A stretch of DNA of 64,000 nt, from positions 248,001-312,000 of the forward strand of contig CAJQUN010000444.1 in assembly GCA_907163345.1 (NCBI GenBank), given 5' to 3'. The notes under the pieces were generated by a model. It saw only the letters and a list, made by a program, of their open reading frames with translations. It was not told the DNA's origin and searched no databases. Each line of letters opens with the position of its first letter. Position 1 is the stretch's first letter. The stretch comes from Haberlea rhodopensis (taxonomy: Eukaryota > Streptophyta > Magnoliopsida > Lamiales > Gesneriaceae). Shown here piece after piece: positions 1 to 12,655 of the stretch. The translations under genes were made by a program, and so were the position numbers.

Positions 1-600
1 TCAAAATTTTAAGGTGTAATTTTGAATCATGCAACAAAACCCATTTAATTGTCCAATATACTCTTTAATTTCTGCATCTAACATTATTTTCTTTTTTCTT
101 TTTGTAATGGTTCATTCTTTTAGTGTTAAAACAAACAATATTCAGGATTTAAAGTGAATAAATTTTAAGGTGTAATTTTAAAATAGATTATGAATAATAT
201 TCAGAATTTTTCTTTTAATGTATGCATGCTAATTGACCAATTCAAATTCTTTTTTTCAAGTTTTTGGTATATTGAGTAAGCAACAATTGCATATATAAGA
301 GAATATACATATTTTCAAAAAAATATTATATATGAACGTTTATGAACTTGTTTTCATAAAACTTGAATATAGTTTTAAAGAGATTAAATAAAATCTATTA
401 TTTGTATCGATGTGGTTTTGTGCATGATTCAAAATTACACCTTAAAATTTATACACTTTAAAATTCTGAATATTGTTCGTTTTAAAACTAGAAAAAGGAA
501 TCATTACAAAAAAGAAGATAATTATGTAGATGTTTAAAAAAATGGAAGAGCATATTGGACAATTAAGTGGGTTTTGTGCAGGATTTAAAAAAATAGATTT
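1..600. repeat. Long imperfect inverted repeat (MITE-like fold-back)
   Basis: The segment at about 22-180 reappears in inverted orientation at about 422-585. Both arms carry the marker strings AAGGTGTAATTTTGAATCA, CAAAACCCA.TTAATTGTCCAATAT and AACAATATTCAG. A spacer of about 240 AT-rich bases separates them. The 20-base core AATTTTAAGGTGTAATTTT also recurs at both edges of the left arm, so the arms look partly tandem. A short direct repeat, TTTTGTGCAGGATTTAAAAA, lies at 572-620. No coding potential was seen. The structure suggests a non-autonomous fold-back or MITE-type element; its exact termini and target duplication could not be fixed because the left end runs into the window edge. Confidence 0.6.
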
Positions 601-919
601 TGTGCAGGATTTAAAAAAATAGAAGATTTATTTTACCTATTTTGGTTAACACGGAGGTTTCGTATAAGGTTTCAAAAAACGAGGGGTTTTTTGTCCTTTT
701 TGTGATATATGGGGTTTTATATCTAGTCTAATAAAACTTAGGATTTTTTTGATATAATTTACCTTTTTTTGTTTTATTATCTAAATAAAATCAACAAAAA
801 CGCTTAAACAGGTTGTTTAACCCGTTTCCGATTCGCCGGAGTTTCAAGCAAAGCTCCACTTCTCTTGAATATCATTTGTATAAAGTGGCATCGGGGCCAA
901 AGAAAAAGCTTCGAGGAGA

Positions 920-3900
920 ATGAAAATGGTGGAAAGCAGCGAAGAAGAAGAAGAAGATTTCCCATCCATGGAAAGCGTCACCTCACAGTCCAAAATCGAC
1001 ACCATCTACCAGTCCAACACTGAGAAAGTACGGATTCATTTAAATTTCCAAACTACTTACTCCGAACTTCGCACTCCTTTTCTTCTTAAATTACCGATTT
1101 ACGCTTGTTTTTAGTTTTTTAGTTTTTTTGTTTTTACGTTGCTACTGAGACAATATATCTACTTGCTGCTGGGAAAAAAAGGAAGTTTAGGGATGAAAAG
1201 TTTTCGTTTTTACTCATACATGTGGAAGAAATTGCTCGCGACTTCGAAAATCCCTCATTTCGAGTTGCGCAGCTAAAGGACCATGTTCAAGTAGAAGAAT
1301 GATCCCAGGAGGTCCCTTTGCCTCACTGTATATAAAATGCAATATAAATTAATTATGGGTTATACAGCTAGATTAGGTTTCTCTTGGGCATTTATGTATG
1401 GAAGCTAGGAATGATGTACTTCTGTTATATTGACCTTTTTTCGATTCTTAGCTTGTCATTTTCTTGACGGTTTTTGGTGAAATATGCCTAATTTATTTCC
1501 TGGCATCTTTTCTGGGATTTCTCAGAATTTTTGTTACTCCAGGGAATCAGAAAGATCTGTGTTGACCTTCTGGATCTCAAAGATTCAGTTGTTTTTACAC
1601 GAGGCCTATCTTAAAGCTGCAAAAATTGGCTGCAGTTCGTAACGTGATTCATTACATGTACTTTGATTATTTTTTTTTCTTTTGTTTGCTCGTACAGAGG
1701 ATTCTACTGCATATCTTAAAAAAGGAATGCCAGGATAAAATGTTCTGAAATTAGTAGAAAGGAGTAGGATCAGTTGTTGAAATATGATAAATCAATTCTG
1801 CTTTGAGTCCTGTGGTGGTGTTCATATCTAATGATTTCTGAAAGGTTTCATTCTGATATTGTTGATGTCATTGTGATTTATTTATCCCCTAATGTAACCA
1901 CTATACCAAGTTAGATTTTCCAAATTGTTGTGCCAACCTTAATAGCAAAGTGGCCGAGACAGTTATCTGTTGATCTGCATGCGGCGGTTCATCATTTTTT
2001 GTGTGATTACCTGAGCTTATGCTATTGATGTGAGCTTTTTAATGGTAATTGTAGGATATCTGATGAAGTAGTTGAAACGAAGCACGAATTAAATGAGCTT
2101 CAAAAGCATATCTCTGCACAGGGGATTCTTGTGCAGGATTTAATGAGTGGTGTATGTCAAGAACTGGAAGAATGGTCCCGAGCTAAATGTCACGGGATGA
2201 GAGCTTTCACCCAAACTTTCTCGAACCCGTGCGGCACTTGACTAGTAACCCCGCGTCGCTAGCAAGTCAGCATTCCTCCCGAGTTTGTTGCTAAAGTGCT
2301 AGAAAGAGAGAACACAAAGAGATTGAGAGAATGCTTTGTATTGCTTGAATACTTTGATTGAAAACTTGATGGTTACAAATGAACTCCTACCCCCTATATA
2401 TACAAGTCCACCTCCTCAATGGATGGTTGTGATCGATTTGATCTAACGGTGGAGAATGACCTTCTAGGATCTTCTACACTTCTACATGTTTCTATAAGGT
2501 TCCATGGTTATCTCCTACAAGATTCTAGAAAACCCTATATTACAAAAGAATATACAAGTGAGACCTAGAATCTTCCGGGGTGCTCTAAAGTGTTCTTCAA
2601 ACTTCTGGGAGCTTCCGGGATGTCCCAAAGCCTCTTAATATGCCGGAATCCGCTAGAAAGTTCCGGAGTGTGACATAAAGCTCCGGATAGCCATTCTGAA
2701 ATTTATTATATAATCTCAACTGAAGTGGAGGATCAAAGAATCCAACTGTTGGAGCACATTGATGTTCTTTTGGCCGAGCATAAAATAGATGAAGCAATCG
2801 ATGGTGGGGAGAGAAATAATTCAGAGCTGAAAGGATTAGGGGACAGTTCAGCTGATGAATGTTCATCATTCAAGTCTGCTCTGTTGAAAAGGAAGCAAAT
2901 TCTTGAGACAACTTATCGAAATTAGCAAACAACCTTCAGTTGGTGTTTTAGAAATGAAGAAGGTTTTGTCCGGTCTATTAAATCTTGGGAAAGGTACCTT
3001 AGCAAATCAGATATTTTTGAAATCTTATGGATCCCCTCTCCAGAGAAGTATTGAAGATTTTCTTGCTCTATGTCCTTGCTACCCTGAAACATATTCGGCG
3101 ACATTATCTAACCTCGTCATCTCAATGATTTCTTTGGCTACTAAAGAATCTGGTGTGATGTTTGGGGACAATCCTGTTTACAGTAATAGAATTGTTCAAT
3201 GGGCAGAATGGGAGATAGAATCTTTAATCCGATTGGTCAAGGAAAATGCACCATCTTCTGAAACAGCTTCTGCTTTACGTGTGGCAAGTGTATGTGTCCA
3301 GGCTAGTCTTAACCACTGCTCTGCCTTGGCATCACAGGGTCTTAAACTGTCGAAGTTGCTTTTGGTGCTTTTGCAGCCATATGTTGAAGAGGTCTTGGAA
3401 TTAAATTTTCGACGAGCTAGAAGAGTGGTTCTTGATTTGGTTGGAGAGGATGAGAGCATGCCATTATCACCTCGCTTTGCATCTCCACTTTCGACTTTTG
3501 CATCTTCATCGGATACTATGGTCGTTGACTGTGGAATGAGATTTATTTTTATTGTCAAGGTGAGTTGATTGCATGGCATGCACAAGTGATTGACTGCAAA
3601 ATTTATGTCTTATGTTGTTAAATTGTAGTTTAATTGAACACTATATGAGCTAGGGTAAGACGATAAATGCAATTACAGTGAACAGATACATCATTTATTG
3701 TAATTGCTGAACAAGTGTGAGAACCACATGAAATTTTCCGCCTTTATGTCATATGAACTAATTCTTTTAATCGATTTCAAATTTCATTGATATTTAATTT
3801 CATCTGCAGGAAATAGTTGAGCAGCTAACTGGTTTGGTCATCCTGCATTTTGGAGGAAACATATTGGCAAGGATTTCTCAGCTTTTTGATAAATATGTTG

Positions 3901-5040
3901 ACCTTTTGATAAAATCCTTAACTGGCCCATCTGAAGATGACCATCTTATGGAGCTAAAAGAGCATGCACCTTTAAAAGCTGAAGAATTATTGCCAATGGT
4001 AGTGTCACGAATGTGGAATGTGTTAAGCGAAAGCAAGGAAACAGGGAATGGAGTAGCTGATAATATATTATCTTTTGTAAGTAATGCTGTTGACTCTAAG
4101 GAGTAAGGACTGGAGACGTCAACTTCAGAACTCTCTGGATAAACTTAGAGATCATTTCTGTCGACAGTATGTTTTAAGTATCATTTATTCTAGAGATGGC
4201 GAGATCCGATTAGATGCGCAGATTTATATACGTAGCAAAGAGAAAGATTTGACCCGGAACTCTGATCCCCTCCCTTCATTGCCATTCCAGGTTTTCATGT
4301 TTTGCTCCATCCCTGTCCTCCCTTACCTGAAATGTTTTCCCTTGTGTCAAAGAGGGACATATATACCTCAAATTAATTGTAGTAATAATAATCGTACAGG
4401 CATTATTTGGGAAGCTGCAGCAACTAGCAGCTGTGGCTGGAGATGTTTTGGTAGGAAGAGACAATATACAGAAGGTTCTGCTAGCAAGGCTGACAGAAAC
4501 AGTGGTGATGTGGTTGTCGGATGAGCAGGAGTTTTGGGGTGTTGTAGAGCACGATTCAGCTCCTCCTCTTCGGCCAGTTGGACTGCAGCAGGTATTTGTA
4601 ATATGACATTCTTTTTCCTTCCTATGTTTTCCTTCTCTATGCAAGTGATTTCCCTGACCTTTTATATTGCAGTTAAAAGGTGAAGGCGTTCTCTGCTAGA
4701 GGAATTGATCCCCAAAGGTAACCTTGCCTGCCTCATTCACCTACCTATCGTTATTGAATTTTGTGATAGATGCTCTGTTTCTCGTCAGTTCCCTTCCGGA
4801 GGATGAATGGTTGTTGGAAACTGCAAAAGTCGCAATAAACAAGCTTCCGATGGTAGCTTCGGGGTCTGATATTATCAGAAGTTGATGATGAAGAGTTCGT
4901 AGTATTGGGAGAGGATGCGATATCGGATTCCGAGGACTCTTCTTCTTCCCTGTCAGACAGTGGATACTGAAGAGTCTTTTGCATCTGCGAGAATGGACGA
5001 ATTGGACAGTCCTGTTGATTTGACTGATCCTGAAAACTGA
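920..5040 (+). pseudogene. EXO84C: Decayed exocyst subunit EXO84C
   Basis: The intact family member is the EXO84C subunit of the octameric exocyst, which tethers secretory vesicles at the plasma membrane. Recognisable pieces in order are exon 1 at 920-1027 (MVESSEEEEEDFP then SKIDTIYQSNTEK), exon 2 remnant at about 1543-1592 (GIRKICVDLLDLKDS), exon 3 from 2055 (EISDEVVETKHELNEL-like, then QGILVQDLM), 2726-3558 (IDVLLAEHK; RRARRVVLDLVGEDESMP), 3810-4290 (LHFGGNILARISQLFDKY; KLRDHFCRQYVLS; DPLPSLPFQ), 4401-4591 (ETVVMWLSDEQEFWGV) and a tail at 4690-5040 (SARGIDPQ; LPEDEWLLETAK; ELDSPVDLTDPE). Introns keep GT-AG borders. Breaks are a solo LTR at 2188-2675, frame changes near 2910, 4100, 4690 and 4880, loss of about 25 codons near 3970, and loss of most of the exon before 4690. 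It cannot encode a full protein. A few single-base breaks could be assembly error, but the LTR and internal losses could not. Confidence 0.88.
2188..2675 (-). mobile_element. Solo LTR inside the EXO84C pseudogene
   Basis: This 488-bp block starts TGTCACGGGATGAG and ends GGAGTGTGACA, so its ends form the short inverted repeat TGTCAC/GTGACA. Read on the minus strand it has the layout of an LTR: a TATA-like CTTGTATATATAGGGGG near 2390-2405, followed by a typical transcribed leader (CAATACAAAGCATTCTCTC). No primer-binding site, gag or second LTR flanks it, so it is most simply a solo LTR left by recombination. TAAA stands on both outer sides, which may be a worn target duplication; copia and gypsy elements usually make 5 bp. 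It interrupts what is otherwise continuous EXO84C coding sequence. Confidence 0.62.
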
Positions 5041-5710
5041 TCGAAATGAATTAATTCATTAGCATGTATGTATCTTTCGATCAGTAAAAAAAGGATGAGT
5101 TCAAGCTAGCTTAACTGTAATGTTCGTATGCTATAACCAAATGTAAAAATTTAATTTTGATGTGTGGAGTACACATAAAAATTGGACATCATATATCTAA
5201 ATCAAATTTATCATTTGATGTATCATGCTAGTGTCACATTATTTCCTGTAAAAGTACACATAAAAAATGCATATCATATATCCAAATCAAATTTATCTTT
5301 TGGTGTATCATGCTAGTGTCTCATTATTTCCTGTGAAAGAGAAAAATCGAATATATTATTACTATTATATTTATTATGTAAAAGTAATAAATATTATTAT
5401 ATATTACTAATATAGTAATTTATATATATTATATATATACTATTATTATTTACATTATCGTTATTGTTATTATTATTATTATTGCAATGCTATATTTTAA
5501 TCTTTATACCAAACAATAATCATTATTAATCATCTTATCCTTCAATCAAATATTATATAACTTATCATATATTATTTTTACAATCATTTCATAACTTTTA
5601 ATTTTTACATTATTTATCACATTCACTGCCACAACTAAATGCGCGGGAAAACAGGGATTGTCCTAGGTAGTAGTGTGAATAGAGAAATACCTAGTTCCAC
5701 CATCGATCGT
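5041..5710. repeat. AT-rich spacer with an 85-bp tandem duplication
   Basis: Two diverged tandem copies of about 85 bp occupy 5168-5252 and 5253-5338. Each begins GTACACATAAAAA and contains TATCATGCTAGTGTC followed by ATTATTTCCTGT. From 5340 to 5600 the DNA is a run of ATT/TAT trinucleotide-rich low-complexity sequence. Nothing coding was seen. The last part (about 5610-5710) should hold the promoter and leader of the RNase H2 subunit C gene. Confidence 0.6.
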
Positions 5711-6575
5711 ATGGACGGCGGAGATGAGAATTCCAGTATCGATCTCAGGCGGGATGGGGAGATTGCGACGAACCTGACAGGGAAGATACATCAGCTGCCC
5801 TGCTGCATCAAGTACGATGGCCCCACATCTGTTTCTCACTACTTCAAGCCCAAACCCACCGGAGGTACATTCTAAATTGACGTACTGCGCACAACGCCTG
5901 CCTCGTTTCCTGATTTTGATGTTGGATGACTGAAATTCATCGTATTTATTTGCAGAAATTGAGGTGGACGGTCTCCGAGTGGAAGAGGCGTATTTTAGAG
6001 GAAGGAAATTGCACGGCACCACTATTTCCCTTCCCCAGGGCTATTCTGGTACTTACAGTAAGCTTATTTAGGATTCCATTTTATGTTTTTGTTTTTTTGC
6101 TCAAGCAAATTGTAATGAACAATGCAATTTTACATTTTCTCACAATATTAAATCTAATAGTTGGGATGTTGATGTTATCATCATATGTAAGCGCCAAGCC
6201 TGTTGAAGTCTACTGTTTTTATGCCATACAATCAACTTTACTCGTTTTCAGGGTTTGTGTTGGGGAAGAAAAGTTCTGACAAGAATGCAAACACCTCAAG
6301 TTCCAACTGCTGGAAGACATGTGCTACGTTTGAAAATGTAACAATATGGAATCATGATGCCTTTCCCTCAAAAGACGATGGATTTTTGCGTGCCCTTCAT
6401 TGGTTTCCCGTTGCACAAGCAGTAAGTTCTCTTTTGATTGGTTGACAATATAATAGTTTTCTCCTGAGAAGTACTTATCTGCTCGTTGAGTCACGGTGTC
6501 AAAAGGTTCTCTTTGTCAATGTAGCTGCATCAACCAGTGAGTGTTGAAGATATGGAATCTACATGCACTGATTAG
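5711..6575 (+). CDS. RNASEH2C: Ribonuclease H2 subunit C
   Basis: Four exons splice cleanly: 5711-5864, 5956-6048, 6252-6421 and 6525-6575, all with GT-AG introns and matching phases, giving 468 nt (155 aa). The product is the non-catalytic C subunit of the trimeric nuclear RNase H2, which nicks RNA-DNA hybrids and starts removal of misincorporated ribonucleotides. Family-typical blocks are HQLPCCIKYDGPTSVSHYF in exon 1, VEEAYFRGRKLHGTTI in exon 2, FVLGKKSS and the NCW...TIWNHD...PSKDD segment in exon 3, then HWFPVAQALHQPV across the last junction. The ATG at 5711 (MDGGDEN) was chosen because conserved residues follow it; an in-frame ATG at 5639 would add 24 unconserved residues. No lesion was seen, and the length fits plant homologues. 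Its neighbours are unrelated in function. Confidence 0.9.
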
Positions 6576-8140
6576 GAGCTGCTGCTTAACCCAGAAGAAC
6601 CTTTTACCAGCTGAATTGCAATGCATTCATGTCCTGCTAAAGCATTCTCTGCTTTTGCTGAGATAGATTTATTGTTTGCACATGATGGGTTCTTTTATTA
6701 TTTTCCTACTGTTAACTATAAACGGAAGTAAAACTATCTCCATTCATCGATCCATCTCATCTTTCATTCTTTCGTTTCAGATCACCGTGGTGTTTATTCG
6801 TTGAGAGCTCATGCTTGCATTATAAAACAAAATCCTCTTGATCCAAGCTTTGTACTTCTTTTCTGGGATATTAAGAGGCGAATGAAGTAGTTGTTTCTGT
6901 TGTCTTTTGAAGAATTTCAAGTATCAATGAATTAAGCAAGCAGAAAAGGAAGCAGAGAGAGCGTGTTAGTGTGAGTGTGACATGGAATATTATTGGGTGG
7001 GGGATTTGAATCTATTGATAAAATGAATCAAGAATTGAGAATGGGATGACATTTGTTTGCCAAGCACCAAATGTTGGTTTACTGCTTCATGATGTAATCG
7101 GACAATTGAGCCACCTCGGATAGGTCCAGCTCGTCCAAGATTTGCGGGCTAGTTGAACATGTCATCGCTGAGGTGGCGGAGTGTCACCTCAGTTTAGGCC
7201 ACCTCGGTCCACTCGGCCATTATATGCGTAAATCACGACCTAATATAGAACCAAAGTCAAAAAGGATGATCAGACGGACATTAATGCCCCGAGAAGAGTG
7301 CAGACGTGCGCTAGTGCTAGGCGACAATTACGAAAAGCCAGACGTAGATCTTGGTCTGATCATGGTCCGCAACTCACTGATCATTTGAGATTAAATACTT
7401 GGTTGTTTTTTTGTAATGAATCAACGCACATCCGCTTGTTCATATTCCAAATTTGACAATTGCATCCTTTGTATGCCATAGAGGCCAAGCAAAAAATAAA
7501 TAAAAATAATAATAATAAATTGATCAGAGAAAAGATAGACTGCAGTTGTACTTTGCACAAGGGAAGTATATATAAATGAAGAACACATATATTATATTTG
7601 TATTCCAAAACTTCCAAATAAATATTATTTGTAATTAGAACGATCTAAGTTTAGGGTTTTTATCAGACTGATTTCATTTCGAAATATTATCGTGTTTGTT
7701 TGAGTACATACCTGCATTCGATCCCACATCATACTTAAAAATATATAATATCACGGCAAAGCAAAACAAATTGCGATGAACAAAAGCTATGAACTCTTTG
7801 AATCAGACTTCTAACATCAAAGATTCTGGACAGAACATCCTTTCACAGAAGATGAAAAAATATTTTTTAAGTTCAAATTTTTTTATAGGGTAATCGTACA
7901 AGAAATATATACACTATGTTAGTATGCCTTTAAGAAGACACTATATACAAGAATTCAACATCCATGCCTCTGTTTTGATAGTCATCAACTTAGAGGCTCA
8001 CAATTTTTAAGTTATAGGCAGGTAACCAACATGTTTCCAAATATGCCCAACTAAATTCTTTAGGCAACTATTAAGGCAGACACCCAACTGTGGTTAACGG
8101 TCATCTTTTTCTATCAAATTGTTATACTATAATATATACA
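6576..8140. other. Intergenic stretch with possible LTR remnant
   Basis: Between the two genes 6576-7080 looks like 3' flank. The piece at about 7095-7390 is unusually GC-rich for this window (CCACCTCGG, GGTGGCGGAGTGTCACCTC, AATGCCCCGAGAAGAGTGC) and its texture resembles the U3 part of a gypsy LTR. I found no inverted ends, no primer-binding site and no target duplication, so this is a suggestion only. From 7400 to 8090 nothing beyond AT-rich sequence was seen. The short stretch before 8141 is the 3' flank of the minus-strand glycosyltransferase gene. Confidence 0.3.
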
Positions 8141-11032
8141 TTACAGCACATCGGAGCATCGTATACAAAACTGATTAAGAAGCCTGAAAACCAGGCTCTC
8201 AGGCCCTGGAATCAAAGCAGAAGTTACACTGTTCCACAAATGAACAGTCATCGACTCTTTCAGAATTTTTTGGAAGAGGGCATCTTGTTCAAGTTGCTGG
8301 GTATTTGTTTCTGGTGCATTGAAGTACCTGCCATGCCAACAAATGTAGAGATATGAAGGCTGGATCATCTTTTCAACAACAAATATTCAGATTTCATATC
8401 TTTTATATTGATTATTTTTAAATCAAACACGCAAAGCGTGCTGTGGCATACCTTGAAATAGTACTCTCGCTAACTGGGTAAAAAACAAAAGACGGTTGCA
8501 ATAGGAGCTCTTTCTTCATATCAACAATATTTTCGTTACTAGAAAAATTCTTGGCTACTCTGGCCAGAAGATCAGCTCCATTCCATCGCAGCAGGGTATC
8601 ATCATATGATGCATAAAACTCTGTCAAGCATTCCATAATAAAAGGACTGCAAGAAAGAACACAGTTTTTTTACTGGAGATGGTAATCCAAGTAAATGCAA
8701 ATCATTATATGAGTAATCCTTACTATTCAGATTTTAGTCTGTCTTCAACCTATTCAAAATCTTACAAGCTATACGGCATTAGGAATGTGGATCACTTCCC
8801 TTTTCTCTGTTTTATTCAACGGCGTGGACATTTCATTCATCCAAAATTTAAACCTTAAGCAGAACCTCTAACTATATCTCCTCTTCGCCTAAGCATGTTT
8901 TCTATATTACTTGTGCTCGTAAGCCTCAGGTATGAGGTACATCAAATGCATCATGTAAGAAGGAATTTCTGTTACATTAGGAGAGAAAATAACATTTAAC
9001 GAAACTCAAAAGCAGTTGTAAAATTCTTTAGTACCTGTGCTTTCTAAATGCCATCACTGCACCATTTAAAGTTTTTTCAGCAACCTCATTCTCCAGTCCA
9101 ACGGTATTATTGAGTTCAGATAATGGCTTCAACACTATGATGTCGGAATCAAGATAAATTCCACCATATCTGGAGGCCACAAGAATAGGATAAGCGAAGA
9201 TCAATTATGATAGTTGGAAAAGTCACGCAGCAAGTATTTCTCATGCCTCAGGGCTCGGGGCATATATAAATAGTTATAAAGATGAATATTTGCTTCTTCA
9301 AAGTGCACCAACTGGTCGTCAGCAATGAAGCAACACCAAGTATTTCCAAGTAATTTCATGGTTTATTTCCTACTTATGACTAATAGAATTCCAGAGAAAA
9401 AACAACCTGAACATCTTATGTTTGATCTCATACATTTTTAGATCTTTTATTTCTGTTCCTTACTTGTAAAGAGCGGCGAGTCTGATAAGTTCGCTGTAGT
9501 GAGTAGGGTAATGCTTTGTCTTCTTCCATTCATGCCAGACAGAGGCAAATATGTGAGTCGGTGTATCTTTCAGCAGCTCATCGAGATTTGGCATCACAAC
9601 AGCCACATTATAACTGGACAAGGCAACAGCAAATTTAACACAGAAATTCAATTCCTATAAATTATATTTAGAGCATTAAAACTGCAAAGTTGCACTTCGA
9701 CTGAAACAAATTCGTAACCTATAATGCCATACTAGTCTCTAATGATGGAACTGAGATACAAAAACAAGCAATTTTGGAAAAAAGAAGACATAAACAAAGT
9801 TCCATTGCTCGCAAGCAATCCTTGAAACTATCAGGAGTTTACCCATGTTCGACAAATCCATTGAAGAAATTGAGCTCTATTGTTTCAGAGAACACCACTA
9901 CACATGCATGTCTGTGATGATATAGAATGCTCTCCAACGCCCTCTGCTGTCGAACACCAAACATCCATGCTGGTGAATTCCACACCATAAAGACTCTCAC
10001 CTTACACTCTACTCTTCGGAAGAATGCATCCAAAAAGTTTCCAAAAGACAGCTTCCCATCCAACCCTGGATAGTAGCCCCACCTCTTCCCATCTGCGTAT
10101 ATGTCTTTACCCAAACCCTCGGTCGTTTTACTAATATAATCATTATTTAAAGTCTTCCTCTCTGTCTTCTTCGCTTGAATACCATCATTTTCACCCTTTC
10201 GCCTAAGATTTGCATTTTCAGAAAGTGTCAATGGCTTCTTGTTCAAAAACGGTGTTCGCTTAAACTCATCGATAATACCCTTTTGTATAAATTTATCACC
10301 TTTTGTCAATCCGGTTACCCCGGCTACATCAGGATCTTGCAAAATTGGATTGTTCAGCGGATTCAATACCTCAATATTGGATTTGAACATTCGATCCCTC
10401 CGTAAAAAATCTCCTTTCTTATCAAACCATCCACCCCACCCGTCCCTCAACACTGACCCCTTCAACAACAAGGCATCTTCAACTCTCCTCACTTCACTCA
10501 ATTTCTTACGCAATTTCTCGTCCACCAAGATATCATCCGACCCAAACACTGGCTCAGATTTATCGGTCTCAAATCCTAGATCTGATGCGAGTTTCAAATT
10601 AAAGGGAACATAGTCTTCCCAGTCCTCAATCGAGCGTCTATTGTAAACTCTCCGGACAACGCCATTGACATGATCAAAGAAGTAGTAGGGGGAGGAATTG
10701 GCGGGGTTCTGATTCTGAACGGAGTCGTCGTCTTCTTCTTCGGTGAGGATATCGTCGTTATTCTCAGATGCGTCGTCGTCGAACTCGTCAATGCGATCAT
10801 CATTGGGATTGGATGAGCTAAGGGCGTCGTTATCGAGATCGTCCAGGAGGGTTTCATATGAAAGAGTGGAATCGAGGGGGAGCTGATGTGGGTGATTGGG
10901 GGAGTGTGAGTTGAAAAATGCGAGGCGGCTGTGAAGCAGGAAGACGGAGAGGAGGAGGAGCACTGCCGCGATTAGAGCGCAGATGTGAGTGCCGTAGCGG
11001 GGACGGCGGCGCGTGCGGAAGTGCCGAAGCAT
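8141..11032 (-). CDS. Alpha-1,4-glycosyltransferase-like type II membrane protein (GT32)
   Basis: Five minus-strand exons (11032-9843, 9613-9464, 9169-9035, 8646-8452, 8327-8141) join in phase to 1857 nt, 618 aa. The protein resembles the family of Arabidopsis At4g19900. Residues 1-50 hold an Arg-rich cytosolic start (MLRHFRTRRRPRYG) and a hydrophobic anchor (CALIAAVLLLLSVFLL), as in Golgi type II enzymes. An acidic, low-complexity stem follows to about residue 130. The catalytic half starts near VFMVWNSPAWMFGVRQQRAL, then PNLDELLKDTP, PTHYSELIRLAALYKYGGIY and the sugar-nucleotide/metal DXD box as LDSDIIVL (exon 3). The C-terminal exons carry LTFHFWNSVTS-like and ESLVFRLLNQFCIRCSDVL, typical of the alpha-1,4-glycosyltransferase conserved region. 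The acceptor and donor substrates are not known to me. The first ATG is at 11032; a TTG extension to 11062 is not needed. Intact. Confidence 0.9.
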
Positions 11033-12100
11033 GTGTCGTTGTGGGGGTGAACCAAGCTGCAAAATCTACCGAATCGGGGTAACCAGTACACGAAAAAAAC
11101 AAAATCCTTCGCTGTGACGTATGCAGAAAATAATTTAGCAAACAATTAACTGCTTAACCTCTTTATAATTGTATATTTATCTTCGCGATCAAAGAATTAC
11201 TCCCAATTGTTTTAGTTAACCCCTGATAATTAACCGATTAATTTCACACCCTTCAACAATTATATGTTAATCATGTCATTTTGTTATTCAAAACTAATAA
11301 TTATATCCTTTATTTAATTTTTTAAAATCAATCTAATTAATCAAATATTGTTAGTATAACTGTATTATGATAACCACAAAAATTAAATCATTTATTGGAT
11401 ATCATATCTGTAACTGATGAAATTATAACGTTTTTTATTAATGTGGTTTCGAACAATTTTTATTTAAATAAATGCTTTTGATAATGTAATCCTATTTTGT
11501 CATATTTTTTATTAGTTAGGTTAAACAATACTAAAGGGGCAAAATGATCCAATGAATGAACAATATAAAGATGCTAGGGGTGTGGCCTTATTTGAAACGA
11601 ATTAGATCACTTGTTTGAGGTGAATCGATGTCCATTTAATACATTAAATCAGTATCTTCATGTTCTTTTCATATACTGACTGTTACGGCCTACGGTAAAA
11701 CAAACTCATTGGGGCATTCTATGCTTCAAACCGATTCAAGCTCCTTTGCAGATACGTAGCTGGACCGAAGCAATGAAGAATATGAACTTCCAACTTAGCT
11801 TGTCATTCCACACCCGGAAATGAAGAAGGTGAACTCCCAACTAAGCTTTTCATTCCACACCCGAGTATTGGATCCGAAGAATGCTATATTAATTATGTAC
11901 GTGGATCCTAAAAACAGTTCATTAAATAACTTAAAAAATGTAGATAGTTTAAACGAAAAATTGCATACTGGAACTGTTTTCAGAAAGTTAATTCAAATAA
12001 GTCTGGCAAAAAAAATATTTACAAAAAAAATACACTTAGGATGGAATTATATTCACATAAGTCAACTTTTAAAAGAGTTGGCTTGCAAATATCTTTTTTA
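11033..12100. other. Leader region of the glycosyltransferase gene and AT-rich spacer
   Basis: 11033-11200 should contain the 5' leader and promoter of the minus-strand glycosyltransferase gene. A tandem duplication of about 47 bp sits at 11772-11865: each copy reads AATGAAGAA.(A/G)TGAACT(T/C)CCAACT and then CATTCCACACCCG. The rest is AT-rich with no convincing coding sequence. Confidence 0.5.
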
Positions 12101-12655
12101 GTTCCTAAAATACCCTTAAATTATAAAAACACTCTAACCCTAATTTCAGATTAACTCTTTACGTCAACTTTTTTCCCCCTACACGTAAAATCTCCAACTT
12201 TCAGGCGATTCTCAGATCATTATTTTCTTCATCATCTTGTCGCCCCGACCTAAAATTATTTGCTAAAATGTTATGCACATTAAATATGTTTGAATCGAAT
12301 CATCTAAATTGGTCGTAGCATTTGGAATCTTTTTGAATCGAAGAAGACATCGGACTACTCTGCACATATAATTCGTTTCTAGTCTGCACATTCCATCGTG
12401 TGTGTGTATACTGTGTTTTGCATGTGAATTATAAATTTGAATACCGATGCTAAATTATAATAGCGAAAGTTTGTTGGTATGTTTTAAAAAAAAAATCATT
12501 GTTTTGACTGATGCATATGGTTGAAGAAGTAAGGTATGCATTGGTGTTCGTGCTTGTTTGCTTATTCCAAATTTTGCAACTTGACAGCAAGATATTGCAA
12601 CGAAAAAGATAAAACAGAGAAAAAGTAATTTGTGTACGGAAATTATAAAAAGTAA

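Noticed and set aside
7095..7390. Full LTR retrotransposon
   Set aside because: Only a GC-rich LTR-like texture; no terminal TG..CA pair, primer-binding site or target duplication found.
10239..10613. 124-codon frame on the plus strand
   Set aside because: Antisense shadow of the glycosyltransferase exon 1.
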